Part shown: piece by piece, positions 13,801-25,200 of the stretch
How positions within the stretch are numbered: the first letter of the stretch is position 1
Layout of the letters: every line of letters begins with the position of its first letter
Assembly: GCA_947095535.1 (NCBI GenBank)
Contig: OX352773.1
Span: 31,331,398 to 31,395,397, forward strand
DNA length: 64,000 bases
Direction: 5' to 3'
Source: Poecilobothrus nobilitatus
Taxonomy: Eukaryota > Arthropoda > Insecta > Diptera > Dolichopodidae
Notes under the pieces: generated by a model
Databases searched by the model: none
Seen by the model: the letters and a program-made list of their open reading frames with translations, nothing else
What the model was told of the DNA's origin: nothing
Translations under genes and position numbers: made by a program

Positions 13801-14151
13801 AAAAAAAAAAAATCAATTTGAAACCAATTTTTTTTTTTTTTTTTAAATGCTTTTGGCTTAAATTTGTGCATTTTTTTTAATTTATAAAAATCACAAAAAC
13901 CAAAAATAATTTTTTTTTTTTCAAACATATCTACCCTACCTATCAATATTTTAATTAAAATTCACAATTTTAAAATTACACAATTCGGAAATTTAAAATT
14001 TAATCAAAAAAAACAAAAATAATTTGCTAAAAACAAAATTGAAAAAACTTTTTTTTTTACAAATTGGCACCAATAATAAACATAAAAAATTTTCACGGGG
14101 GGAATAACCAAAAAAAAAAAAACTTAAAATATAAAATAAAACAATTAAAAG
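10884..14151 (+). other. mbl: mbl intron of about 3.3 kb
   Basis: AT-rich intron bounded by GTATGG and ...AAAAG. It contains poly-A/T tracts, (TA)n runs and an ORF at 11816-12049 that is A/T low complexity. I see no exon, RNA gene or mobile element. The acceptor at 14150-14151 follows an A-rich rather than a T-rich stretch, so it looks weak; the exon may be alternatively spliced. Confidence 0.7.
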
Positions 14152-14424
14152 ACTGCACCAGTTAACGCCGCCGCAACTGCTAATTCTGCAATACAAGCGG
14201 TTGCTGCTGCTACCGCCGCCGCCGCCGCTGCTGCTGCTGCAAATATGACACATCACCCACAATCTAATACTACTAGTACTTCTACTATTTTACCTATACA
14301 ACAATTATCATCTGGATCTCCTACTGTATTATCATCAACATCATCAAATAATGCTGTTTCATATAATCATAGTACAATGGAAGCTGGCAAAAAACGTGCA
14401 GCTGAAAATGACATGTTTCAACTG
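14152..14424 (+). CDS. mbl: muscleblind, alanine-rich exon with KKRA basic motif
   Basis: A 273-nt exon of 91 codons, phase 0. The acceptor AG is at 14150-14151 and the donor is GTATTT at 14425. It encodes TAPVNAAATANSAIQAVAAA and a run of alanines, then a Ser/Thr-rich stretch, then MEAGKKRAAENDMFQL. The last segment matches the conserved muscleblind motif (E-x-GKKRAA...DMF) that precedes VPYKRPAAEKSG in other insects, and GKKRA may contribute to nuclear localisation. The exon is out of the ordinary for this region in G+C because alanine is encoded by GCC and GCT runs. Those runs include a (CTG)4C tract at 14228-14240, in sense orientation. An ORF starting at the internal ATG 14245 is only the second half of this exon read on into the intron. 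The weak acceptor suggests regulated inclusion. Confidence 0.92.
14228..14240 (+). repeat. (CTG)4 tract inside the mbl coding exon
   Basis: CTGCTGCTGCTGC encodes part of the alanine run. CUG repeats and YGCY motifs are the known RNA targets of Muscleblind, so the tract could be bound by the gene's own product. This is inference from family knowledge. Confidence 0.6.
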
Positions 14425-15402
14425 GTATTTGCCATAATGAAGAAAATATATTGTTTTTTTTTTTTTTTTTATATAATTTTAATTTTGCAGTATATGCTTT
14501 TTTTTTTTTTTGTGTTTTCTATATATTCAATTGTTTTTATTAGAGTAAAATATAATTTGTTAGTATATAAATCTCTATATATGTATATGTATGTATGTAT
14601 GTATGTACATTGCGTTTTGTTTTTAGTAAATTAGAAAAATTCAGTCAGAAATTGTCAAATATTTTGCAATTGTGTAAGAGACTGAATATGTATTTTATGT
14701 ACTAAAGTTTTATTTTTTTAGAACTTTGTTTTTTATTTAATTATTTTTTTTTTTTTTTGGATTTTACATTAAATAAATGAAATTAAATAAATTTTATTTT
14801 TTATACAAACAACACACTACTTACATACTTATGTAAAAGTAATTAAATGTATAATTGTAATTGTGAAATCATCCCAAATCCTTTTCATATAATTGGTTTC
14901 AACGTAGTTTTAGAATTTAGAGTGTCAAATTTAGAACAAAGAAAAGAAAGAAAAATGCATGCGAAATTTTTATATTAGATTTTTTTTTTTTTTTATACTT
15001 TTTTAAATCATGTAAATAATATTTTTTTTATAATTTGTTTACGTTAGATGAAATTAAGTACATATGTATATCAATTTTTAATTATATTTTACAATAGGAC
15101 AAATTCAAATAGACGAATCAATGACTCAATAAGTACATTTTATTTCTTTTATTGAAAGTTAATATAGTAGTTTTATATGTATATAAATATGTATATATTC
15201 TTTTAAATCTTTCGACCGACCATTCGTTTTGATTTCTTTCAAGTAATCAAATATAATATCAAATTTAATCAAATATTCAAATATAAGTTATTTAAACAGT
15301 CTGCTTGCGCTGTAGAGAGCCTTTCAGCCTTGACATAATTAAACGTATTTTTAATGATTTTAATGGTAAGCAATTTTAATATTGAATTGACAAAAATATT
15401 CT

Positions 15403-15416
15403 ACGTTACACGAATT
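15403..15416. repeat. target-site duplication, left copy (ACGTTACACGAATT)
   Basis: A 14-bp sequence identical to 15690-15703. It directly abuts the poly-T that represents the A-tail of the minus-strand LINE. Confidence 0.85.
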
Positions 15417-15689
15417 TTTTTTCCCCCTCAAGAGGGGCAGGGAGCATAGGATATCTACAAGGTATCTTCATCTTGCTCAATTCGGAGCAGTTATTTTTTG
15501 CTCCCTCCCATGTTTTTCCACTTCAGGTTAGTTGCTCTAATATCGTTCGCCTCCATGTGTTATTGGGGCGACCTCGTCCTCGGGTTCCTTGGGGGTTCCA
15601 ATCTAGTGCTTCCCTTGCTATGCATTCTTGCGGCTTTGTAAGTGTGTCTCCTATCCATCTCGACTTTTTTCTTTTGATCTCTTGCTCAA
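15417..15689 (-). mobile_element. 5'-truncated RTE-type non-LTR retrotransposon, C-terminal remnant
   Basis: Read on the minus strand, the segment encodes KRKKSRWIGDTLTKP, then AREALDWNPQGTRGRGRP and NNTWRRTILEQL. This is the characteristic W-I-G...LDWNPQG-R-GRP-TWRR tail found at the C terminus of RTE-clade endonuclease/reverse transcriptase proteins. An in-frame TGA follows the TWRR block after about ten residues. The remaining frame runs to a short 3' end finishing in a run of A (T at 15417 onward on the + strand). Only about 90 codons of a normally roughly 1000-residue protein remain, so this is a dead 5'-truncated insertion. A perfect 14-bp direct repeat flanks it, as expected for target-primed reverse transcription. 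The + strand 80-codon ORF at 15473-15715 is an antisense shadow. Confidence 0.88.
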
Positions 15690-15703
15690 ACGTTACACGA
15701 ATT
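15690..15703. repeat. target-site duplication, right copy (ACGTTACACGAATT)
   Basis: Identical to 15403-15416. It marks the truncated 5' end of the minus-strand LINE. Confidence 0.85.
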
Positions 15704-16142
15704 GAAGATTATTAAATTATATTTAAATGTTCATAAACAATAATATGTGATTTTTGTACTGTTAAAAATATAAGTGCGAAAGTTTTTGTACCCTTTGAGT
15801 TATACAATTTGAGTTAAATTAATAACTTATAAGTAAATAATATTTGTTTACACCTTTGTGCTCTGATCATAATAATCTATAATAATAAAGAAACATGGAT
15901 AATCTTAAATAAACTATGTATGTACATATATTTGGTGAATTAAGACAAATATAATAGGTTAAAAGTACTGTATAGTCTATAATAATAATAAGGAAGCAGG
16001 GCTTTTACCATTTAATAAATAATAAACACATCCTTATTATAACTCTTCGCATGAAAATATTTCCAAAAAAAAATTCCATAATTTGCTATCATGAATCCTG
16101 CAAGAAATAAATAAAAACTTTTTTAATTTTCTTAACTTTTTC

Positions 16143-16238
16143 AGTATAGGTATTTCAAATTGGTTGTAAACGATTTTGAAAACCATTGGTTATAATATAA
16201 CCAATTTTATTGTATAGGTTTTCAAATTGTATTGGCTG
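16143..16238. repeat. palindrome with flanking direct repeats
   Basis: ATTGGTTAT at 16185-16193 and ATAACCAAT at 16197-16205 form a 9-bp inverted repeat with a 3-nt loop. On either side are related direct repeats, GTATAGGTATTTCAAATTGG near 16144 and GTATAGGTTTTCAAATTG near 16211. This looks like an old rearranged or foldback repeat. No function is evident. Confidence 0.45.
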
Positions 16239-16440
16239 ATTTTGATTAAAACAGACATCAGCCTTTATTTTCTCTCTTGTTAATTTTTCTTATCGAAGAA
16301 AGCTTTATTTTCCATTGGACTAATGATAACATTGAATATTTTAAAAAAGTAGTGACAGTGTAGTTGTAAGCAGCTTTAAATAGTAGATCTTCTTTTCAAG
16401 AAAATTATACTTAGTCTTATAATAGAAAGATATAGTAAGA

Positions 16441-16905
16441 CACCATGTTCACACTACGCAAAAAACCTACTAAATAGCCTAATTTCAAAATCAACCGTTC
16501 AGGCTATTGCTATACATGAATCTAACATTATTTGAGAAATTTGGGTGGGGCAATTGTAGGGGTAACCAAGAACGATATTTTATTAAATAACAAATAAAAA
16601 AAATTTTTCATTTAAAAATTCAAATGAAAAACACAAAACGGCAATTTTTTTATTTTCAAAAATAAAAAACAATGACATTTTTATAACAAAAAATCACGTA
16701 GGGATGTAAAAAAATTCAAATAATAATCAAAAATATTAAAAAATTTTAATCAAAAACCTAGTTATAACCCTTAAAATTAACTAGGACTGTTAAAATCCTA
16801 GTTCATTTTGACAGCAATTTTAAATATGAAAAACCTAGCTACAAACCACTCATAAATCTGGTTTCTTCGAAGAACCTGGTTTTAGTTTGTAGTGTGAAAG
16901 TGGTG
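16441..16905. mobile_element. putative MITE, about 465 bp, with CACCA...TTCACACTAC ends
   Basis: CACCATGTTCACACTAC at 16441-16457 and GTAGTGTGAAAGTGGTG at 16889-16905 are inverted repeats that share an uninterrupted TTCACACTAC core. Several CCTAGTT/AACTAGG blocks inside are also inverted relative to one another. The interior has no coding potential. A TAAG may be duplicated at the borders, but I cannot define the target site with confidence. I infer a non-autonomous DNA transposon. Confidence 0.5.
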
Positions 16906-17632
16906 GTATAAGCCTATTTAAAATTTCAATTTTTTCATTCATAAATATGCATTTGAAAAAATGTCTTTTCACCTACTTTTCAACTAAAAAAAAAAGATTG
17001 TTAAGAACTTTTTTTGTCAACATTTTTTAAGAGTATTAAAAATAAATGAGATAATATGAAATTAACGAAATGCTGAACAAAAAGGAAAGTACCTACATAC
17101 AATATTTAAAGTTTCGAGATGAAAGCTATAATTTTTTAAAAATGTCATTTTTTCTGTCCAAGACATTTCATTTTAAAATTTAACAACAAATTCACAAATT
17201 TCAATTTGAACTAAATTCATTTAAATAGTTAAGTGTTAAGATGGTTTTGAATAATGTATAGGTTATGATGAAAATCTAAATTTTTACTTACAATTTATTT
17301 TTAATAATCTTCAAATATGTATTTACAATAAAAAAAAATGTTTTTTTAAACACTATATAAAACAAACAGAATTTATCTTGAAAAAAATAAAAAATATTCA
17401 TAATTATGACCCCTTACATCTTAATCTGGTAAGAAATAGTTAGACAAATTCAGTTGCTATAATCTTTTATTGCTTTGGTTTTTTTTTTTGTTTTTTTTTT
17501 TAGAATAATTTAATTTAACAAAATAATATATTTTAAATTTTTTTTGTGGCTTTTTATTTAATTTTATTTAGCGCTTTTTTCGCTAATATTTTATTTTCTA
17601 TAAAAATCCATCGAAAGAAAAAGCTATTTTTT

Positions 17633-17664
<32 letters not shown>

Positions 17665-20595
17665 TAAACAGTATTGTGTTGACAATTTTTTCAGTCAAAT
17701 CGTTCAATTATATAGCGTTCATACATACTATATATAGGTACATTCAAATTACAATATCCTTACACACATCTTGTTATAGTTTTCAGTTTAACATTTTTCG
17801 AATTTTTTTCGATTTCGAGTTTTAAAAAACGTATAATTTAAATATTTTTTTTTTTTTTTTTTACTATATTCAATTACATATATAAAAATTAGATTTTAGT
17901 AAATAGAAATTTTATTCTGACAAAAAAAAAAAACTAATAAAAATGGGGGATTAGAAATATATATATAGATAAATTAGAAAATTAATAATATTAATTGATG
18001 CAATCATATCAAGCACGAATCATATATAGTTTTTTATATATATATGTAGTTATAATTTTTAATACATTTTTAAAAATTTATTATTTAAAAATTATAAAAA
18101 AAAAAAAAAATAACTCGAAAGTATTATGTAAATAATGTAAAAAAAGAAAAAATATATATATAAATTATTTAATATGTATTTATTTATATAATAATTTTTA
18201 AAAACAACGCTCTTTAAATAATTATACCTATTTTTCCTTTTTTTTTTTTTTTTTTTTTATTATTATTAAAATAAATAATTATTTTAATATATTGTATATT
18301 CATATAATATTATTATATAAATTTTACAATTGATTTGAATATTTATTTTTTTAATTATATATGTATCTATATATATACATTTGATTTTTTTTTTTTTTTT
18401 TTTTTATTAATATAATATTATTATAATATAGAGAGTATTTTTCAATATAAATAATATTACCTTTAGTTTTTAATTTTTTTCAATTATTAAAAATAAAACA
18501 AAAAAAATTAAATAAATACAATATTGTATACTAATTAAATTTTTTTTTTTTTCTTTTTTTTTTCTTTTATATATTTTTCTTTTCTTTGCGTCCACAAATT
18601 AACCATTTAATAAAAATCAAATAAAAAACAATTATCGAAAAATATGTAATAAAATTGCACAATTACCACACATATTTATTTCCTCCATATATTGTATGTA
18701 TATGTATATCAATTGAATGAATATTGTTTCGAAACAACAACTGTACCAAAATACCAATCAATAAAACATACAAAATCAATTAAAAAATCTACATTCAAAA
18801 TACAAAAAAAAATAAATAAAAAACAAAATATGAATTATGTGTGTGTATGTGTGTGTTCACGCAAATTGAAACAAATTCCTGTTGGTAACATAATGAAAAC
18901 TAATGAAATTTACATATATGTATTTGATCAATAATAACAAACACTTGGAACTGTCCGTTTAAAACGTTTTTTTTTTTTTTGAAACGTCGTTCATATTTAT
19001 TTTTAAATGTTGAATATTTATTTTGAACAATCCCAAAAGATGGACATGAAAACGGTTGGTTCATTTTACTATGAAAATTTTGTAAGTATTACTGCTATCT
19101 CATACCTAAAAAAAAAAAAAAAAATTATATATAAAAATATGTTTATTTACAATATTAAAAAAAATTACATATAGTTTAAAAAAAAAAATTACAGTAAAAT
19201 TGCAGTAAAATTCAGTAAAAAAAAAGAATGAAATAGTATTTCAATAAAACTAGGGCAAAATTAAACTTTAATTAAATTAAAAATTCAAATAAAATTTTAA
19301 TACTTCCCAAATTAAAAAAAAAAAAAACAAATAAATAAATAAAATATTTAGAAATTAAGTTAGTCTAATATATAATATATCTTAAATACATACCAAAATT
19401 TTAAATTGCATATACATACATATGTACTTGGAATAGACAAAAAAAAAAAAATTTGAAAATACTGAAGTGAAACTGGAGGCAAAATTTTGTATATTTCTAT
19501 TTTTAATATTCATAAATCTTAATATTTAATTTTCAATTAATATTTAATATCTCAATTAATATTAATATAAAGGGTGCCCAGCTATGAATATATAGCAGTA
19601 TATAGTCATGATAATAGGAGGTGATAGGGTTTAATTATAAGGTAGGTTTTGCTCTAGATTTTTATATTAAATTCAAAGATTATTTAATATAAAATTATTA
19701 TGTTTAAAATATTACTATTCAATTTCTTTCCATTGAGAAGAAAGGAAGGAAAATGAGGGGGATAAAAGTTATTTATATAAAAGATTTTGGTGTATTTAAG
19801 AAAATTATTAATTAAAAGTATTTTTTTTCGATTACATATTATATTATATAGTCGGTCTGATACAATATCAAAAATGCAAACTTTAGAGAGTCACAAAATA
19901 TATTTAAAAACGAAAATTATTTATTTTTTTTTTAATTTTTAGCAAAAAAAAAAAGAAAAATTTATTCATTATTTTATTTTTTTTTTTCTTTTCTTTGTTT
20001 CCATATTTTTATTATTATATTTTTAGATTTATGATTTAATATTTTTTTCAATTTTATTCTTTTTTATTACATATATTGTATGTTTCACAAAATTTTGTAT
20101 TTGTTTATTATTTATGCTTTATTTAATTATTTAAATATATTTCGTATACTTATTTTATATCATTGGTGTCTGTCTAATTAATTTTTTTTATTTATTTATA
20201 TCGCTCACCAAATTATTAATTCTTATATTAATTAATTTTTAAATATATAATATATGAAAAAAAAAACATTAACATTAACATTAACATTAGGCTAGCATAA
20301 GATATTAATCTTCTTAATAAGTAAATTTAATATTTTTTTTTTTTGAAATGTTAGTGTATAAAAAAAAGAAATATTTAAAACTAATTTAGAATTTGAATAA
20401 TTAATTAAAGATAATTTTAAAGTCATGCTTTTTGTGAATGTAAATTATTTTAATGAAAAAGAAATTAATATAAAATATTATAATTAAAATAATTTGATTA
20501 TTAAAAATATTTTCAATATTTCTTTATACAACTATATAAATTATATTTTATTGAATTTTTTTTTTTTTTTGTTTTTTTTTCAATTTTTAATTTAG

Positions 20596-23040
20596 GCATT
20601 CTCTGGCATGGTACCCTATAAGAGACCGGCTGCAGAAAAATCTGGTATTCCTGTTTATCAAGCTAATGCAACAACGTATCAGCAGCTGATGCAGTTACAA
20701 CAACCATTTGTTCCAGTATCATGTGAGTACCCTAGTCCAAGCCCTTCAGTTACAACAGCATTTCCACAACAACCACAACCTCAACCACAATTATTATCAT
20801 CCAATACAACTACTACAGCAAATCCAATTATTGCTAATTTAAATATAAATCAATTAAATAATAATAATATTCACAACAATAATAAATTTAGTCATATTAA
20901 TTATAATAATATTATTAGTAATATTAATAATAATGCTACTTCAAATACAGTAAATCATAGTATTATTAATAATGCTAATAATAGTAATAATAATAATCAT
21001 AATAATAATACAAATATTAATGCTACTAATAATGGTATTGCTATATTAAGTAATACTTTACTTTATACTAACCCAAATACTAAACAGATTGGAACTACTA
21101 GTAGTTTTAATAGTAATTTAAATAATAATATCAGTAATACTATTAGTAATATAAATAACAATAGTAATAATAATAGTAATAATAATAGTAGCATTATAAA
21201 TAATTCTATTTCTGTATCTGTTGCATCTTCTCTTCAATCACAACCACTTGTTTTTGCAAATACACAAAACTCTACTGCTAATATTAAAAATAATAATAAC
21301 AGTAATAAATTAAATACAGATGAAACTGATAATGTAAAAAATTTAAACAACGATAATAATAATAATAATAATAATGCTATTGCTATTACTAACGCTAATG
21401 CTATAGAGCCAAATTTAGGTTTAAATGCTGAAACTTCTTCTATTTCACCTACAATTATTACAACTACTACCGTCATTAATACTACCCCAATTACTACTAC
21501 TACCACATCCATTTCTTCAACCCCAATTATTAACACAAATACATCAATTTCAAATGATGAAAATTCAATAAACTCACTAGCCTCTACAACCGCCAATGGA
21601 GATCATGAAAATAATAAAAATAATAATAATAAATTAGCAGTTGATACATCTGCATGCATTGCTACTAGTACAGCCACAACAGCCACAACGACATCCAATG
21701 AACAAATACAACTCAGCAATAACAACAATAATATAAATAATAATAAAACTTTAATTATTAATAAGAATGAAATGGCTGTTAATCATAGTATAAATAATAA
21801 TATAAAAGAACATAATAATGTTACATCTGATGGGAATATATACAAAACACAAAATTCTCATAGTAATACATTAGCAGGTTCAACTTACTTAAATTCTAAC
21901 TCAAATTTACTTAATAGCATAAATAATCCCTATTCATACTCTAAAATAAATCAGAATCATCATTCAATTTATAGTTTAAATAATAATCCTACAGCAGTAT
22001 CATTAGCTTCAGCTACAGGTACAAGTCATTATCCCAATTATACATCAAATATATACATACAGAAATCCCCTTCTATCACAGTACCTTATTCTTCCGGTTA
22101 TTCTTCTGCGTCTAATACCGGCACAACATCAGGTTTAACATCAACAATTCCAAGTACACCAACATCTTCAGTATCATCATCATCAACAGCATCAGCAGCT
22201 GCCGCTGCATATACCAATTATCATTTAGCAGCAATGCAACAACATTCATATGGATCACAATCAGTTAATGCCCAAACAAATCAGTATTTTAAAGATGCTG
22301 CTGCAATGGCAAAAGAAGTTGCACAAAATCATTATACTTTAAGAGCAGCTGCTGCTACAAATGCATTAGCTGGAAAACCATTAACTGCATTGGCTTATCA
22401 ACAATCACCAGTTACAGTTTCTTTAAATAAACATTTGATGCCACAACAAGCAGCAGCAGCTGCAGCTGCAGCTCAAGCTGCTGTATTAGCCAATCAACAA
22501 CATGCTGCTTTATATGCAAGAATGAATTCTTACGGTCAAGCTCAACAACAACAATCTGTTATGGCTAGTCAACAACAACAAATGAATCAGAATCATGGTA
22601 CTGCTGGTGTCCCTTCAGGTGCAACAGCATCTGCTGTACCACAATCTGTTTCAAATTATATAACACGAAATCCGGGAGCAACATATATGCAAGCATCACA
22701 TTACCGTCACCAAAATCCTATGGCAAATGCTGTTGCAGCAACATCCCATGCTGCCGCTGGTCAACATAATCCTTATGTTGCTGCTGCGCAACAAATGTTT
22801 ATTGGTCATCCACAAGCTCAGTATTTTTATCCTACATCCGGTGGTTTAGTTCCTGCTGGTTATCCATATGCTATGCAAGCTGCAGCTGTAGCTGCTGCTG
22901 CAGTCAATAATTCACAATTAACTGGTCATCCACAATTACAAGCGACAGCACTAACATCTGCATTACCACAGCAAAATACAGCAGCTGCTTCAGGAAGCGC
23001 TGTTGTTATGAATCCTTATAAAAAAATGAAAACATCTTAA
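20596..23040 (+). CDS. mbl: muscleblind, terminal coding exon with large Asn-rich insertion
   Basis: The acceptor TTTAATTTAG ends at 20595; the exon is phase 0 and ends at the TAA 23038-23040 (814 codons plus stop). It opens AFSGMVPYKRPAAEKSG and IPVYQANATTYQQLMQLQQP, then FVPVSCEYPS, the conserved core that follows the fingers in MBNL and insect Mbl proteins. Between about residue 50 and 475 of the exon the protein is dominated by Asn, Thr, Ser and Ile, encoded largely by AAT/ACT/AGT repeats. After that comes the recognisable insect Mbl C-terminal region, with poly-Ala and Gln runs and segments such as YTNYHLAAMQQHSYG, KDAAAMAKEVAQNHYTLR, GKPLTALAYQQSPVTVS and LNKHLMPQQ, ending MNPYKKMKTS. 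The exon is much longer than the corresponding part of well-studied Mbl isoforms as I recall them; the excess is the low-complexity part. A GTGAGT at 20723-20728, right at the conserved-to-repetitive boundary, could act as an alternative donor. The minus-strand ORF 21234-21596 is a shadow of the repeats. Confidence 0.95.
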   Translation, partial: AFSGMVPYKRPAAEKSGIPVYQANATTYQQLMQLQQPFVPVSCEYPSPSPSVTTAFPQQPQPQPQLLSSNTTTTANPIIANLNINQLNNNNIHNNNKFSHINYNNIISNINNNATSNTVNHSIINNANNSNNNNHNNNTNINATNNGIAILSNTLLYTNPNTKQIGTTSSFNSNLNNNISNTISNINNNSNNNSNNNSSIINNSISVSVASSLQSQPLVFANTQNSTANIKNNNNSNKLNTDETDNVKNLNNDNNNNNNNAIAITNANAIEPNLGLNAETSSISPTIITTTTVINTTPITTTTTSISSTPIINTNTSISNDENSINSLASTTANGDHENNKNNNNKLAVDTSACIATSTATTATTTSNEQIQLSNNNNNINNNKTLIINKNEMAVNHSINNNIKEHNNVTSDGNIYKTQNSHSNTLAGSTYLNSNSNLLNSINNPYSYSKINQNHHSIYSLNNNPTAVSLASATGTSHYPNYTSNIYIQKSPSITVPYSSGYSSASNTGTTSGLTSTIPSTPTSSVSSSSTASAAAAAYTNYHLAAMQQHSYGSQSVNAQTNQYFKDAAAMAKEVAQNHYTLRAAAATNALAGKPLTALAYQQSPVTVSLNKHLMPQQAAAAAAAAQAAVLANQQHAALYARMNSYGQAQQQQSVMASQQQQMNQNHGTAGVPSGATASAVPQSVSNYITRNPGATYMQASHYRHQNPMANAVAATSHAAAGQHNPYVAAAQQMFIGHPQAQYFYPTSGGLVPAGYPYAMQAAAVAAAAVNNSQLTGHPQLQATALTSALPQQNTAAASGSAVVMNPYKKMKTS

Positions 23041-24725
23041 GAATGAAAAATGATGGAATTTTAATACTGACGAAAAAAATAAATTAAAATAAAAAATTTA
23101 AATTTTGACTGCAAATAATTTTTAATGTATGTTTCATTTAAAAATTAAATATTTAACAACATTTATACATTTAAACATACATATTTACATTATAAAATAT
23201 AATGGATACAATAAATACATTATTACGTTATAATAATATTTATATTAATAATAATTAATACAATACTTAAAATAAAAATTATATATATATACATATATTA
23301 ATTGTTGTATATATAATTTATACGTGCCTAAAAAAAAAACTTTGCATACTATTTTTATACAGCAAAGTTTTAAAAAATTTGTTCGTTGTTATATTTGTGT
23401 TTATAATATTATATATTTTTTTTTTTTTTAAATAATATTTAATTAAATTTTTAAATTTATCTCTTAAATTTAAATAACAAGCATATGGAAAATACAATAA
23501 AAAAATTTTTAGAATTTTTTGAAATAAAATGTATTTTAATTCAAGATGAAATAATGTAACAATTTTTTCACTTTTCGTGAAAACAAAAATACACAAACCA
23601 ATATTTGTTTTGTAATTTTCTGCCATCAACTTACCAAATCTTCGCTATTAATACACATTTATCTCTATATAGTATAGGTTAACATCTAATTAATTTAATT
23701 ATTGGTATAATATTATTATATAATAATAAACCTATATATATACATATATATATTTTTTTGGTGACAAATTCAAACTTTTATACAATTTTATTAATTCTCA
23801 AAAATTTGTGTTTTTTTTTTTTGTAATATTTTTGAAATATTACATATGTGTATGTACTTTCAAAATTCAAATTCTTCTTTAATTGATTTCATTTTCAATT
23901 TTTATCCCATGAAAAAAAAAAAAAAAAAAAAACAAATAATTGTACTTTTAAGACATATAAATAACAAACACCAAACGATAATCGAAGAGTTTAAATCAAA
24001 ATATTTAAATAAAAAAAAAAAAAAAACCGTCTTGATTATAAAATATAACTAAAACTTATGCAAAAATTATTATATAAATAATAAATATTATATAATATAC
24101 AAATACAATATATTAATTTTAAATAAATACATACAACATTTACACACCTATATTGAATAAAAAAAAAAAGAAAAACAAAATTTATAAAGGCTTATAAATG
24201 CTAATTATATATTAATGTATATTGTACGAATATTAAAAAAATACAATATATAAAAATTTAATAAAAACAAAAAAAAAAAAAAAATATAAATAATATTATT
24301 AATTTTTAAAAAAAATTATAATGAAATTTATTACATTTGGGAAATAAGGTACTGTGATAGTTTCAGATTACCGTAAAATCTACAAATTCTACAACAAAAT
24401 AATAATGTTTTTAAAATACATTAAAAATAAAAAAAAAATAAATAAATTGAAATATAAACTAATTAAATAAAAAAAAAATTTAATAATAAATAATATTTAC
24501 GTTCCTAAAATGCCATACTTATATTTCTTTAAATTAAACTATCAATTAACAAAAAAACAAAAAAAAAAATACAAATACAAATACAAAAATTCAAAAATAT
24601 TTAAAAACTATAAAAAAAAAATACAAATATTTTTAAAATCCAGAAGAAAAAAAAAAACTTAAACTAAAAAATTTAAAAAATATAAAACACAACCCCCTCT
24701 TTACTTAAAATATATTATTATTAAA

Positions 24726-24764
<39 letters not shown>

Positions 24765-25200
24765 TTTAATTAAATAATAAACATTCTTAAATATATATAT
24801 TACCTATATAATGGATGTAAATACACATAAAATTTTGCTTAGGTTATAGTTTGATTAGAAAGTTTTTTTTTTTATTTTTCTTAAAAAAAAAAAAAAAAAA
24901 AACAACAATACAAAATTAATTTAGAATTGAATATATACATATAATATGAAAAGGAAAAACATTATAAATAGGTAATCTCTAAAAAAAATTATACTATAAA
25001 CGTAAAATTAAAAAAAAAAAAAAAAAAGTAAATTAAAAAATAAATAATTAATTAGGAATATAAAGTAAAATATATATATGTATGACTAACAAAAAGTAAC
25101 TTAGATAAATTTCAAAAAAAAAAAGGTTTTACGTTCTCAATTTGTTGACATATTTATTATGTATGACATTTAATTCTTGCATCTAAAATAAAAGTGTATC
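23041..25200 (+). other. mbl: mbl 3' UTR and downstream flank (end not defined)
   Basis: Sequence after the mbl stop, almost pure A/T, with very many AATAAA-like hexamers (for example CAATAAATACA near 23208). No single polyadenylation site can be chosen. A (TA)n run lies at 24738-24762. No coding signal is visible. Confidence 0.4.

Larger units (their letters stand above)
14425..20595 (+). other. mbl: mbl intron of about 6.2 kb carrying mobile-element remnants
   Basis: AT-rich intron bounded by GTATTT and TTTAATTTAG. The stretch 14640-17300 is less AT-rich than the rest and holds a truncated LINE (15417-15689), an inverted-repeat element (16441-16905) and a palindrome with flanking direct repeats (16143-16238). 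A small stem (ATTCAGTC at 14639-14646 with GACTGAAT at 14680-14687) is also present. From 17300 to 20595 I see mostly poly-A/T and (TA)n sequence, plus four tandem copies of CATTAA-like hexamers near 20268-20289. Confidence 0.75.

Noticed and set aside
13993..14262. 89-codon minus-strand ORF with Ser/Gly run
   Set aside because: Antisense of the alanine repeats in the third mbl exon plus intron.
14245..14634. 129-codon ORF starting MTHHPQSN
   Set aside because: Its first 60 codons are part of the mbl exon 14152-14424; the rest is intron, since a donor lies at 14425 and the next exon continues the mbl frame at 20596.
14639..14687. 49-nt stem-loop considered as a microRNA precursor
   Set aside because: Only an 8-bp outer stem and a short inner stem; too short and too imperfect for a microRNA hairpin.
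15473..15715. 80-codon + strand ORF (MLNSEQLFFAPSH...)
   Set aside because: It is the antisense of the RTE-type retrotransposon tail, which reads clearly on the minus strand.
21234..21596. 120-codon minus-strand ORF rich in Val, Ile and Leu
   Set aside because: It is the complement of AAT/ACT repeats in the muscleblind exon; no independent coding signal.
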